A DNA stretch of 64,000 nt, from the NCBI RefSeq assembly GCF_021155765.1, contig NC_060113.1, positions 1,540,501 through 1,604,500 of the forward strand. Reading direction: 5' to 3'. Positions 12,715 to 25,548 of this stretch are shown here, piece after piece. Each line of letters begins with the position of its first letter. The stretch's first letter is position 1. Under the pieces are notes generated by a model, which was not told the DNA's origin, made no database searches, and saw only the letters and a list, made by a program, of their open reading frames with translations. Position numbers and translations under genes: made by a program. The stretch is from Diprion similis. Taxonomy: Eukaryota; Arthropoda; Insecta; Hymenoptera; Diprionidae.

Positions 12715-13566
12715 ATTTTCCAGTCAAAATCCTTTGGTGATGCTTGTGACGTAAGAGAAATGCATACCAGCGGCCATCTTACGTTGTGCGAGCGGGCCAC
12801 TTTGACCTAATATATTCTACAGTCAACGCTTAAATTTACTTAAAAACAAATTCAAATCTTCACGATTGCAGGCAAAATAGTTGTGATTGTGAACATTCTA
12901 TGTTAATTGGTTAATAAGTATGTATCAATCTCTCGTCTATCGATTTTGGCGGGATCTGTGTGTAATGGCGACCTAGTTTAAACAATAGACCAATGATTGA
13001 GGCGCCACGAACTTAACAATTTATAGCTAATTTAATGATCGAACTTTCGGATGTTACTTGTATTCTTAGTTTTTAAAATGCAATTTAGATAATATTTTGG
13101 TTGGCATGTTTGTAATTCGTTGCGTTGTACAATCACTCAACTGATACCGCGTTAAGATGACAAACTCGCTAATCCAATTTTATCATTCGTGTGGTCTGAA
13201 TTCGAGTAAAGTTGCAAAATTATTATTGCAAACCAATAAAATAAAAAATTCAATAATGATATTGTTGTAAATTTTTCTGCAGAATTCTAGTGAATTTTTC
13301 ACACGAAAAAAGAAATTGAAAAAATATCCGCATTTAGTCGGAACTTTTGCTTTTGCTCTAGAATCATTTCATTTGATTCGCAGTTCTCTTCTGACGTTCT
13401 TGAATTAAATTAAAAAATATTACATCGTTTTATGCAAATTATACCAAGAAATTTTTAAATTCGTATGATTTTGGGGTAGCTTTTGTATATAAAAGATAAG
13501 AAAGTGTACCAAATGACACTGAGAAACCTTTGCTAACAATTATAAGAAATGTAGTAACACGTAATA

Positions 13567-13572
13567 TTTATT
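13567..13572 (-). promoter_or_regulatory. Candidate poly(A) signal of SMC4
   Basis: The minus strand reads AATAAA about 250 bases downstream of the SMC4 stop codon. Its position is reasonable for a short 3' UTR; other variant signals lie closer. Confidence 0.4.
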
Positions 13573-13822
13573 GTCGTTATAATTCTATTAAAAATATGTA
13601 TGAACAAATCCTACTGCTTTAGGCAATAGTATATTTGTTTTCTATTGACATTGATAAAACTATTCATATTCTATCCGCGTACGAAACAGATAATTATTGC
13701 ATGTAAAAAAATTTTTTAATAATTTTTTTTTTCCTGTAAATGTACAGTACTTAAGTAGCAAGGTATAAAATTTTTGAGCGCAGGGCTCTTTGTCATTCTG
13801 ATTATCAAGGCATAATATTTAC

Positions 13823-16800
13823 TCATAATTTACGTCGTTTGGTACTTGGTTCGCCAGGCGCCTTCTCTTTACTCTCTTCAACTTCTGCAGATCTTCTATC
13901 ACGAACAGTTGTTGTCAATCTTTTTGGCGAAGGGCACAACCCTAATTCGGGTAATCTGTAAAAACGATCATGATGTGTACATTGCTTTATCGTAAAGGCA
14001 GTCATCAGCAAACCCTCAACAGTATGGCGAATTTATTTTTACCTCAATTCCGAGTCTACGACAGACGAGCTCGAGCTTGAGCTTGAGGATGACTCAGGGA
14101 TGATAGTAGGCCGATTTTCTTTAGTATTTGTGCTCTGTTTCGACAATATTGACTGACTGTACGGCTTTGATCCCTGTGTAGAGCTGTAGTAATCTTTGTT
14201 TAGGTTCGGTGTTGGAAAGTGGATGTTGTTCTCATCACAATATTTTCCTACATCCAGTATGGCGCACTTTGTGCAGTTATAAGTTTTGTATATCCCAACC
14301 AAATAATCAGCTAGTTCAAACATGTTGGATCGCAAGGAAATAACTATAAATTGAGCATTTTTTGTTCGTTCCTGAAAAGAGCAGTCATCATTAATCGCGA
14401 GGTACTTGAATTCTAAAGTTTGAAATCTAAATCTGAATGGTAAAGGAATTTTGTAAGATTTTTTATAGTAGGATATTGTACAAAATGTAGGTATATTTGA
14501 CTGTACTGATTTTACCTTTATGTAATTACCAACAATCGACACATTTTTAAAATCCAAAGCTGCATCTATCTCGTCCATAAAATATAACGGTGTAGGCTTG
14601 TAATGATGTAACGCAAAAACTAGAGCCAAAGAGCTGAGAGTTTTTTCACCGCCGCTGAGGTTGCTGATATTTTTCCACGACTTTTTCGGGGGCCTAACAC
14701 TGCGAATTAAATTCCAGTTATAAGTTCAAGATTGTTAAAAAATCAGTTTCTCGATCAAAGTCCTGAAAACAATTTCTAAGTAAGTACCTGAAAACAATTC
14801 CTTCGTTGAAAGGATCCAAGGAATCGACCAGTTCCAACTCAGCATCACCTCCAAGAGTGATCATCTGATACATCTCCTTCAATTTACTTGTAATAATCAG
14901 AAAACCAGCAAGAAATTCATGAGTTCTACGACGCCTGCTATCCTCGAATATATCTCGCAGCTTGTTTCTGTGAACTGTAATTTCTTCCAGCTCCTGGGCA
15001 CGACGCACATAGAGAGCATCTTTTTCGAAATATTCCTTAATCAATTGCATGTTCGGAATTTCTGCTGGGAGCCTGACAAACAATTGCATTCAAATATGAA
15101 CTCGTGTAAAGTACAATGTATAGTGTATTTCGGATACCATTGATTTTTCAGCAAGTTTAGCTACCTTTCTTTTGTTTTCTCTATTAGCTCGGCAACCATT
15201 TTAGGATCCAATTGGCGGACCTCTTCCTCTGGGATTTCCTCAAATTCCTGTACACTTTCACCAGGAATAGGTTGAAGTTTTAATGAGGAAATCTGAAAGA
15301 AGGTATTAATGTGTTGTAAGAGCACACGTGCTTCATTGTAATATTGTTTTGCGGTGCTAAAGTAATACTAGACTCCTACCTTTCTCGTATATTCAGGAAT
15401 TTTTTGTTGACACGATTCAAGAACCTTATTCATCTCTCTGATTTGCTGGTCTAGCTCAATTTTAACGGCTTTCATTTTATTCTCGCGTTCTTGCAAAGCA
15501 TTCAACTCTGCTTTGAAAGTTGCCAAACTTTCGTCTCTTTCCACAAGTTCTTCTGTCACTTCGTTCAGAGACTCTAAGAGCTCCTTAGCTTTCGTTTCGA
15601 AACTAACTTTTTCTTGCTGTATTTCACGAATTTTATTTTCACAGGTATGAACGCTGGTTTCCAACGTTTCAATTTGCTGTGCCACTTTTTTTGAATCCCT
15701 ATTTAAAAATGAAGATATTTTATATGCCTTGTGTGTCAACATATTATCAAATTTCTAGATGAACGAACGTACCTTTCTGCAGTTTTAATAGCAACTTGTA
15801 GCCTGCATATTTCTCCCCTAGCCTTATCGATTTTTTTCGACAAATCAGTGATATTTTTTTGCTGACTTTTTACCTTGCCCCCAGCTATTTCTTCAATTTC
15901 TTGATTTATTTTATCTACTTCATGTTCCGTTGACTTTGAATCACTCTCTGCTTTTTCAAGTTCTTTTGCAGCAGATTCCACTGCTTTGGTCATTTTCTTT
16001 ACCTCATTTGGATTTGAGACACTCTCAGCAGCTTTCTTTTCTTGAATTTTCAGCTGTGATTCTAAAGATGGTTTCTGTTTCGTCAGAGACTAAAACACGA
16101 AATAATATGATAATTAAAGTTATGGATATAAGTTTAAAATGAAGTGTAAGGCAAACTTTTTGCATGTTACTGACCTGTACTTCAATCGAGTATTTCTCTC
16201 TGTCCATTTTCATGTCAGTCAGTGATCTGGATAGCGAGTCGATTTGCGGTTCAAGCTGGTGCTGTCGATCCTTAAGTTGGTTGCACTCCTCATAAATTTT
16301 ATCAAGATCAACTTGCAACTTTTCAACATCAGCTGCACATGGTTCAGCTCTAACAATGCTTTGGCCCATCCTACCTTGGAGAGAGGTACGTCCACCACCG
16401 CTCATCGTTCCTGTTGGTGAAAGAAAAGCAAATATTCAAAAGTCGACCACGTGAAGAATGAAAAGTGATAGTTCAAAAAATGCTACTAATTTTTAACCAA
16501 CCTGACGTCTCAATTAGCTCTCCCTTCAAGGTGACGACTCTATGTCTTTGCTCGCCGTAAGCAATTCTTGTAGCTTGGTCCAGATCACGAGCGACTAAGG
16601 TGTTTCTTAGACCATAATAAAACGCTGGGAGAACTTCCTCGTCCTCGACCCTGATAAGATCAAAAAGCCTGGGAACATTTTCTGGCGTGGCTATCCTTTC
16701 TCTGCATTCGGACCACAACCTTTGCTGCTTTTCCAGAGCAATGAAAGTCGCCCGCCCGATATCATTTTGCCGCAGAAATGCTATGCAACGTTGAGCAGTA

Positions 16801-19437
16801 TCGACTGTATCCACAACAATGTTGTCTAATGGCCCGCATGCTGTTGAAATGGCTACGTCATACTTGCTATCTATGGCACCAAGATCACCCTGTGAAGTAG
16901 TTAGGAGAGTAAGTCGCGAGACATGTTAGATGAATCGGTATTGGTCCAATTTTATGTTCTACCCACCAGCCTGCCTCTGATTCCAGGGATATTGCCTTGT
17001 CTTTTCTGCTGCATGAGGGCATCCAACACCCTGTTTCTAGACTTGCTGGCATTCATGGCTGATCTTTGTTCTTCAACTCGAATTCTTGTATTTCTTAATT
17101 GAGCCGTCGCTGATAGGTCTCGTTGTTTAACTGTGTCAAATTCTCTCTGAGCTTCCGCCAAGCTTTTTTCCGTAGCCGGTATTTTAGTGTCAAACACTTT
17201 TATTTGTTCCTTTCTTTGCCGTAATAAGTCATTTGTATTTTTTAACGACTCCTGCAATTCCTCAAGCTTCGCTTTCTCCGATACTTCTGCTGACGTGTAC
17301 AACCGAAGACTGGACTGAGCAATTTCCAGATTACCTCTTGCTTGATCAACATTTTTTCTCAGCGACATTAATTCCGTTTCCAGCAATCTTCGCTGTTCCA
17401 GCAGCGGTTCAGTTTTCTTTTTCAGACCATTCATAAGTGTTGCCAGGGTTGCTTCAGCCTTTTCACGATCAGCTATACAGCGCTCATGCAATGCCTCACA
17501 CTCTGCGATATCCTTAGCATTCTTTTCCGGCACTTTGCTCAGTCCTTCAAGCTTTTCCTTCTCCTAATTTATTGAGCAATGAATGCAAGATGTTATACAT
17601 GTTATCTTACTTTGATCGACTTTGGTATTGAATCAGAAGCTGAAAAACATGTTTAGAGATTAATGAACTTGGTCAAGAACTTACCGTTTTAACTGATGTC
17701 ATGTTGGCCTTCCGCCTTTTATTAGTTTCCACCAATTCTGCATGCAACTGTTCATCCTTTTTTTTTATTTCTTCGTACTTTGCAGTCAACTGGTCCTTTT
17801 TGTTTTGCAAGACATCCCATTTTTTACATTTTTCTTTCATTTCTGCTTGTTTTTCATTCTTCTGCGTTTTGACTAGACTCATTTCATCCATGAGCTTCTG
17901 GCAATCATTATCCATTTCCACCTTCTTTAATTCTTTTTCAGTACATTCGTCTTGGGCACGTAATCTGTGTTAAAGGAAGTGGATTTTCATAGACATTTTG
18001 TTACCATTAGATAATTACAAACTCAATTAACGATAATTCCAATCAATCCAATGCATTTTCTCACTTACCTTTTGCAATGATACAACTGATGCTGAAGTTT
18101 TGCAATCTTATTTTCGCATTTCAAATATCGTACAGCTTGCTGCATAGGCTCTTCCAGCTCTTCCTTTTCCTTCTCCACGACCTGCAGTCGATTGAGATGT
18201 TCAGCTCTATTTTCAGTCAACAACTCAATTTTTTCTGATAATTTTTCCAACGGCTCTTTGTACCGAACCGTACCAATAATGTCTTCCAAGAACTCAAGCA
18301 TACCCGTGTCATTATTCGTCTGGCCTTTTGGTTTCATCATTGCTATTTGTTCCACTTCACCCTGAGAAAAATAAACATTATACTCTCAATTGGCAGAAGA
18401 AAGGAAATCACAAAGTAATAAGTTAACCAAGCATGTGAAGAGAGGAAGGTTCAGTATTCATTCTTGCGATTAATTTTCAACATTAAATCGCAAAAGGAAA
18501 GATTACACAGTTACGAAATAATTCCTATACCTGAAGAATTAGGAATCGATTGTAGTCTAGATCAACACCACACTCTCTTAGTACTTTAGCAACTTCTTTG
18601 AATTGCACTTTTTTCCCGTTTAGTTGATAAAAAGATGAATTATCTTTAAATGCTGTCCTGGATATAACAATCTCACTGTTTGGAACAACATCGTATTCAT
18701 GTCCTGGCTGTGGAGCAAAAATATATCTTGAAAAAAATGTCTGCCAACTGAACTGCCAGCACTAAAGTCACCAAGCAAAACTTTGAATCTGTTTTCTGAA
18801 CTAGACCTACCTTATCGATTATTGTTTGAAAATGTACAGCCACAGTACAACTCGAGCAGTTCGGATGTTCACTTGAGTTATGAATAAGTACAGATATCTT
18901 TTTGGACCTTATCTTGCTTGCTCTGTACCCAAAAACGAATAGCATCGAATCGATTACATTACTTTTACCGCTACCATTGGGTCCGATTATCGCTGAGAAA
19001 CACTGCAATCAAAAAGTAGCAATTCATTCTTTGCAATAAAGAGAAAGTATCCCATCAATTATTGTACGGAATATCTGCTGACTATCAACGATACTGTCTA
19101 AACACGAAAACTTTGATGCTTTGAAATCTTTTCAAAGAATGGGTTTTCAAAATTTCCAAACAAACCAACTCGTAACGATTCGACTCACCTTGTGAAATGG
19201 TCCGATTACTTGTTTGCCAGCATAACTTTTGAAATTATGATTAACTATCTTCGTTATCATTATTCTAGGCCCATTTTCGTCCACTTCGCTTATCGGCTTA
19301 GGTGGCGGAGGTATATAAATATCATCGTCTATTCTGACGCCGCCCTCGTCGTCGCTGTCGACGCCTCCGTTATCCGAAGGCTCCGTCTCCATCTCTTCAT
19401 CGGAGTAATCGGTGTTGCATTGGTTTCTACTGGCCAT
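13823..19437 (-). CDS. SMC4: Structural maintenance of chromosomes protein 4 (condensin)
   Basis: Fifteen exons run on the minus strand: 19437-19189, 19002-18811, 18707-18531, 18361-18069, 17964-17685, 17563-16967, 16889-16502, 16410-16175, 16089-15773, 15698-15380, 15292-15165, 15072-14788, 14699-14516, 14371-14043 and 13955-13823. Phases close and give 1368 residues, near the usual 1290-1410. Residues 90-98 are the Walker A GPNGSGKSN. A coiled coil follows, then the hinge around 580-740 (GRLGDLGAIDSKYDVAIS), then the returning coil. The ABC signature LSGGEKTLSS starts at 1168 and Walker B PLYFMDEIDAALD at about 1191-1203. SMC4 pairs with SMC2 in condensin I and II and compacts mitotic chromosomes. 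The C-terminal tail after the ATPase head has a run of ten Ser and a basic end (TKRRKL), a possible nuclear signal. The fly orthologue is gluon. Confidence 0.96.
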
Positions 19438-20648
19438 ATTTGCATCGGTTTTACGAACATATGGATCATCCAGTTAATGTCAATATTTGTTGCTCTAAAG
19501 AAATGCAAAATAAGGGCCTCGCTGTGTCTGCTCTGTAAACTAGAGACAAGCGGTTGGTTAAAGTGTTTCATGTTTCACCAGCGATTTATTGATAAAGCAA
19601 TTCGAACAATGTTGAATTAAAATTCTAGAATGATTCATCCGACTGTTGAAACAAGCTGAAAGAATTCTAATTCTAAACTTCGTTTACACAATCGCAGTAA
19701 AAACAATCGAGTTGTTTTGATAGGTTATGTTTATTTTTTGAAAAAATATTGGCATTCAAATCCTCGTAAATTGGCTGGATTCACGTCGAGATTTCCAGCA
19801 AAATTTCGGTTGCGAGACCTTTTCACCGCGTTGACGTTTTGTTTCACCATATGATGCGATTAGAAATAGGAAATCTACTCAAAATTGTGCAAAACTTGAC
19901 GCCTACTTAACCTCGGCGGTACAGATACTCACATATCTCTGATACTGACTCAGCTGGCCGCACATAAACATGCCACTATTCACAGAGAAACGTTCCACAC
20001 GAATGTTTAGCGTCAAACGATACCTCCGGTGTTACGATATCGTCAATATTCTCAAAAATAACACTCGCATGCCGCCTCGCTTTCAAAGGATAAATATTTT
20101 CAACTAACTGCCATGGCGTAACGCGGGGCATAGCGTCGGTTTCTAGACGCGGTGAAACAAACGAATATCGCCCCAAATCGCTCCAAATTATCGAGTACTT
20201 CAAGGGATAACTATGACCCGGGAAATTTGAACAATCAAAGGGATACATCCATGTCTTATTCTTGGAATCGCAATGATAATATAATCCGAATTAACGAATT
20301 ACATTCAAACAGTCTTATTTGAAATCACAACGTTCAAATTCTCACCAATCGGCGTTAAGTTGCCGTTGCAGCCGCACAGCAAGGTTACATTCAAAATATA
20401 GAACGCTACAAAACACGACTAAAAAGAACAGTGGAATAATTAATTTTCAACAACGGACAAGAATGCGACGAAACTCGATCCACATTGTAACGTGCAAAAT
20501 CTTTTTCATTGCGATTTTGATTTTTCTTTCTTATTTTAGCTCCACATGGTAAAAATAACATCTCATCAAACATGCATCGGTTTTTATGCTCGAAATAACT
20601 TCGACACTAACGAATTTGTGTACTAAACGTAGCAAAGCTCTAACACAA
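19438..20648. other. SMC4 upstream region
   Basis: This is the SMC4 5' flank, ending at a tRNA gene. It has a few moderately long open frames (for example minus 20248-19976) that match no family I recognise and show no splice or start context. The start codon of SMC4 overlaps an AATATGGCC word. Otherwise I see nothing definite. Confidence 0.45.
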
Positions 20649-20720
20649 GACTCCGTGGCGCAACGGTAGCGCGTCTGACTCCAGATCAGAAGGTTGCGTG
20701 TTCAAATCACGTCGGGGTCA
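20649..20720 (+). tRNA. tRNA-Trp (CCA anticodon)
   Basis: The 72-base cloverleaf has a 7-bp acceptor stem GACTCCG/CGGGGTC with one G-T pair. The D arm is GCGC/GCGC, and the anticodon stem TCTGA/TCAGA encloses the loop CTCCAGA with anticodon CCA. The T arm carries TTCAAAT and the discriminator base is A. The A and B box promoter elements (TGGCGCAACGG-type and GTTCAAATC) are intact and no intron is present. It is nearly identical to the fly tRNA-Trp, differing at the usual TTCGAAT. A run of seven T follows 7 bases downstream. Confidence 0.97.
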
Positions 20721-20727
20721 TAGGAAA

Positions 20728-20734
20728 TTTTTTT
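20728..20734 (+). terminator. RNA polymerase III T-run terminator
   Basis: Seven consecutive T begin 7 bases after the mature 3' end of the tRNA-Trp, as expected for Pol III termination. Confidence 0.85.
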
Positions 20735-21946
20735 GCAACTTTATTAACGGAATTTAGCAACTGCAACTCCAATTTTGAGAGAAAGATGGAAATTTTTGCT
20801 CCGGAAGCTATTAGACCAGCTTTAAATGGAACAAAACGTTAATCCGATTGATCAATGAGTAAAATTGCACAAATTTTTAAACCTCTATGATAACTTTCTG
20901 AACAAGTTTTAGAGATTCAATATTGAACATAATAATCGGTTGGTTGTTGTGCCCAAAAAAAAAAAAAAAAAAAAAATTACTCCACTCAAGGTCGTTCGAG
21001 GATAAAAAGTATTTACGAATCTTCGATAGATTCTACTCAGCGTTATCAACTGGTGATTAAACCAACAACCGTACGGCCATAAGTATAATCCTATCTCACG
21101 AAAAACAAAACTTGATATTTGTAGTATCCACTATTTTTCTCGAAAAAGGTAGCGCTACGATCTTTCAATTATACGAATTCTCAAGCAGTTAGCAACAACG
21201 AGAAACGCAAACGTAAAGGCGGTTACGAGTCGTGTACACATTGGTCTATCATGTGTGCATATAATAAAGTTATAAAGCGTTCTCAACGCGACACGCAAGT
21301 AAAAGCGACGATAGGCAAGTTATACACACTCAGTTTAATTCAAGGTGAGATAGTCTCAAAGATTATACACGCGACGAACTGCCAACCGAGTTGTAAGCTA
21401 AACAGTTTAAACTGGTTACAAAATGAAATGCCAAATTTATAATAATGTATACAAAATCAATTGAATACACAAATTGGGTACAAATGGTTAACAAAGAAAG
21501 TTACAAGCCCCGGTGTGTCGCAATTTATCATCGATCCCGAGGAGATAGTAAAAATATAGACTATATTTACTGTTCGGATACAACAATGAAGGGATGTGGA
21601 AATATCTAAAAGTGTAATGAGGTATATAATTCAATCAAGACGAAGATAGCGTAATTCTGCTGTTTCTTATTTGTCATTTACATTACTATAAAGACAATAG
21701 AAGAGAAAAAAAAAATAACTAAACGAAAAGAAAAAAGAAAAGACTGAAAAAACGTCTCACACATCTTATCTTAATTCGTTAAAAACCAGTCAACATAGTT
21801 GTATATTACAAAGATCATTTATACATCTTGACAGCTTATAACGCTATATCTATATACCGTATTTACATATATGTATACACATATACATCAATACCAAGTT
21901 AAATATCACAATGAGACGGACGTGTTTGCGTGTACAAATTTAATAA

Positions 21947-21977
<31 letters not shown>

Positions 21978-23140
21978 CATCATCATCATTATTATCATTA
22001 TCATTAATACAATAGTTGTAGTAGCATTGATATCGTCATTATCATAAGTATAATGCAGGTAGCAATACTCGGTGCTTCTGTGTTGATACAGGATTATAGT
22101 GTACGGAGAAAGAGAGGTACAGAGAAAGAGATTATAACGAATCTCATTGTCTCGAATAATTTGTTGTAACATAACAATTCACTAAACGGGCGCTCTTTTC
22201 TTTTGGTTTTTCGATGGCTAAATTTTCTCCTTCGGGAATCCGATAAACTTGTTTACTACGTCATCTTCGTCCTTGTCCGTCATTAATTTCTACCCCACTA
22301 TGACTAATCTCCTTTTCTTTGTCTTCTTCTTTTTCTTCTTCTTTTTCTTCGCCTCCTTTCCCTCGTTAAGTCTTCATTGCCTCGACGATTATTTACAGAT
22401 GTGCTACGAGGTACGTTCACGTATAGAATAGGTGGACAAGACACCTCGACTCCCCTGCGAGTATGTAATGCGGCACGCGATTCCGTAGAGTTTTTTTTTT
22501 TTTACATTTATTTTATTTATTTATTTTTTTTTTTTCAAATCGCGTATCACACATCCATGCATGTTCTATAAATGCGGCATGGCATGTGCAACGTATATAT
22601 TGTGCTTTTACGCTATTCAACGTCTATGACACATACACACGTACATACAAAATAATGTATGTAGGCGCGTGCAGCGAGACATATTTTTTTTTTCTAATTA
22701 TTATTTTTATGTTTTTAAGTATCAAGGAAGTTTCGCGGCGTGTCAGCTCGTCGTCGGCCAGCGTGCGGACCGAGGATTTTCAGAGTTATGATCACGCTCT
22801 CTCCTTCTTCAATGAATAAGAAGATGGACGCCTCTGTTCTTCATCCCACGCGGTTTGGTCCCGTTGTATGGTCCCTAGTTTACTTATTAATTTACTTTTG
22901 CTAAACTCTGTTTCGTTTGTCTTCTCTCGATTCTGCGGCGTAGACGCGTTAATCTTCCCTCCGTGAAGTTATTCACCTAAAAGCAGAGAGGAAAAACAAA
23001 TTGAAAGGTTGAAAACAAAGAATACAACACTCGATTGGCAAACTGCCGTGTCTTAATCACAAGCAAGATATACATTGTATAATTGTGTGGAGATTATTAC
23101 TATTCAAGGATACAAAAATAAAGAATTAGTGACGAACGAA
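20735..23140. other. tRNA 3' flank and likely 3' UTR of the PPxY membrane-protein gene
   Basis: I see no coding sequence. The interval holds an A-run (20955-20976), an ATT/ATC trinucleotide tract (about 21942-22005) and T-rich stretches (22330-22365, 22490-22530). Minus-strand AATAAA words near 21946 could end a long 3' UTR for the gene whose stop is at 23141. Confidence 0.4.
21942..22005. repeat. (ATT/ATC)n microsatellite
   Basis: This is a pure ATT run of about ten units followed by ATC and mixed units. ORFs through it on the minus strand give Ile-rich artefacts. Confidence 0.8.
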
Positions 23141-25548
23141 TTAATACCTCGCATATGGCGGAGGCGGCGTTGGCGCAACTTCGGTTTCGGAAAGTTGGCC
23201 GGTTGACGATCTTCCAACTTCCACCGGAACTGTGATCCCCGCATCACTCGACCTGACGAATTGTCCAGGATTCAATTTAATCGCATCATCGTAGCTCGGC
23301 GGTGCGTCAGCAACCGCCTCGTAATCCGGAGGCTTTTGCCTGGATCCACCCGCGGGTTCATCGATCGATATAACGTGAATTGGATCGTCGATCTGCAAAA
23401 GGACGGGAGAAAAAAACAAAAACAGTTAAATTATCGTCACCACACATGGTTACATGAGATAAGATTAATAAATTGAAAAACAGTGCCATGCAAACGAACA
23501 ATCAGGTGAAACTTCGTGTCGCTCCTGTTAGGTTGGGTCCAATAGTTTGAATAACGTTATCTAAATTATGCCGCGGGTATACCTATCGAGACAAGGCAAA
23601 CTCCGTGCCTAGTGGTCGAGTACTTTCCTCGTGACGCTGAGTCTACACGGACTTAAAAAACCGATAAAGAATAACTTTTATAATTAAATACGGCGCAAGA
23701 TGGCGTCCAACTCCGACATTTTGGATAATCTTACGCTGCCGTGCAGCATGCGCGATATTCGATGACGTTCTGCTCGGTATAAAACGCAAGGAATTGATCT
23801 ATAACCGGATGTTTTTACACGAGATTGAAGTTATAAGTATATAACGTTATCATAAAGAGACATTGAGAAACAAATTTCTTATTTTCTTATTGTTACAATG
23901 ACTTTGAAGGAACGAAGATTGCAAAACATGAATAGGTATAGGTATTTTGTTTTATTACAGTTCACCAAATTTTCAAACAATTCCAAAATCGCGAAGTAAC
24001 GGATTACCCTCAGCATGAATCGTTACGTTACTAATTTCAACACGGTCGATTTGCGGGATTCAATGTATACCTAGTACTGGCTGCCTAGCCACGACTTCGA
24101 AGTGAACAACCTGCGCGGCTGCACAAACCTCATTTTATATCTATATCCACCTACAACCTTATACTCACAGAGTCTAAAAGCACCGAGTTTACCGTATAAC
24201 CCCAACTGCGTAGACACCAGGTTGACCCACGCGGATCGATCGCATAGTACATGTTTCAACGTTTCCGGTGTGTTTCGACCCTCGTCGCTTGGCATTTCAA
24301 AGGAACTTTTTTCACCTTCGCAAAGCTCGGAATTAAACTACAGTCAGAATTTGAAAGTTAAACAGAAACGTTGCAATTATATACGTAATTTTTAAATTAT
24401 TAAACTTGATGCGTGCAATTTTTTTTTTCTTCCAAATCGAAAAAGAGGTTCAGGCGTTTAGTGTAATTTATACACGATATATACATATATATATATATAC
24501 CTATATCAAATCGATTTTCTTCTCAAACAAACCTACATTATTACACCTGTATACACGTAAAATGTTCCGCGTGCTATATCGGTCTGACCTGCCCGCAAGC
24601 GTGTTCTAAAAATTCTTTCTTATGCTACGCGATGATGACGAAGAGTGTATCGCAGAGATCTATTTAGCGCTCGATTCTCTCTTTCTCTCTGTTTTCACAA
24701 GGCTTCGACCATTTCACTAACGTACAGTTTATAAGCATCCGACATACCTAAAACCTGTGGCGATAATTTATTCCGAAATTCCTTAGCTCGAAAATTTGTT
24801 ATTCTCGTACAAAATGATAATTTCTGCCGACTCGTGAATTTACACAACTGCAGCGAAAACAGCCACGATATCAATTCGTAAAGAAATTTCTCGAGAGAAA
24901 AATACTGTCGATACGTATGAAATATGAGTAAAAAAAAAAAATATAAAAAAAATTCTGGTAAGGTCGAAAAAAACATTCCGTCAAAAGATGACCGTTTCAC
25001 GTTATCTTCCATACGGATCAGATTGAATTTTGCAACTTTATTGTATATCGATGAATTTTTGTGAAAAAAAAACTCTTCATTTGGCACCTTTAGAATAATC
25101 TGAAATTAGGCGAACCATAATACACAGCATCAAATGACTCAGACTTTGTAAATTCGACGCCTCCATTTAACCCAAAGCATAAAAATGGTAATTTTTGTAT
25201 CGATGTTTCGTTACAGATTAAATGTTGCCAACTTCAGCCTCTCCTGAAATTTGGTCGATCTAACATCTTGATCAATAGTATGTAGTACATACATACCTGG
25301 GCAGTTATGGGATGATTTGAGTGCATCGTTGACACGTGCGGCCGAGTAGTCGGAGGGGCGTGAAGCCAGCAACACATTGCTGCGCATATAAGGAGAGCTC
25401 CGGCGACGATGCAGGCCACTCCGATGTATCTCACTGGCTCCACGTAGTTCTCAGCTAGACCCAACCAGTTGATCAGAGCCCCGACGCACAGCAAGACCAT
25501 CCCGTAGCGATAGGGACGCTGGGAGCGCCGGGATTCCTCCAGGGACAT
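23141..25548 (-). CDS. Two-pass membrane protein with three PPxY motifs
   Basis: Two coding exons, 25548-25297 and 23392-23141, join in phase 0 and give 167 residues. A good acceptor (TTTTGTCCGCAG) lies just two bases before the ATG, so an untranslated exon must lie upstream. Two hydrophobic segments (about residues 16-33 and 41-65) are joined by a short loop (ENYVEPVR), giving a hairpin topology. The polar tail has PPDY (105-108), PPSYDDAI (115-122) and PPPPYARY at the very C terminus (160-167). PPxY motifs bind WW domains of Nedd4-type ubiquitin ligases, so an adaptor or sorting role in endosomal or Golgi membranes is possible but inferred. I do not recognise the orthologue. The gene may end at an alternative exon in the intron (see findings). 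Confidence 0.8.
23393..25296 (-). other. Intron of the PPxY membrane-protein gene
   Basis: This 1.9 kb intron has a GT donor at 25296 and an AG acceptor at 23393. It contains an AAGATGGCGTCC word near 23698 (YY1/Pho-like, plus strand) and a small (TA)n at 24480-24500. The minus-strand frame 25087-24695 ends with a segment that could be an alternative last exon. I see no other coding candidate. Confidence 0.45.

Larger units (their letters stand above)
12314..13822. other. BuGZ 5' flank and SMC4 3' flank
   Basis: This interval holds the BuGZ upstream region, which is CpG-rich at about 12370-12560. A foldback element sits at 12582-12714 and a reverse-strand AAGATGGCCGC word (YY1/Pho-like) at about 12768-12779. 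The rest is AT-rich sequence towards the SMC4 3' end. A minus-strand AATAAA (plus strand TTTATT at 13567-13572) about 250 bases beyond the SMC4 stop is a candidate poly(A) signal. Confidence 0.5.

Noticed and set aside
19976-20248. Minus-strand open frame of 90 codons upstream of SMC4
   Set aside because: No recognised domain, no splice context and no supporting start signal; could be chance.
24071-24295. Minus-strand frame of 74 codons in the PPxY-gene intron
   Set aside because: No splice sites fitting the phase of the flanking exons and no family match.
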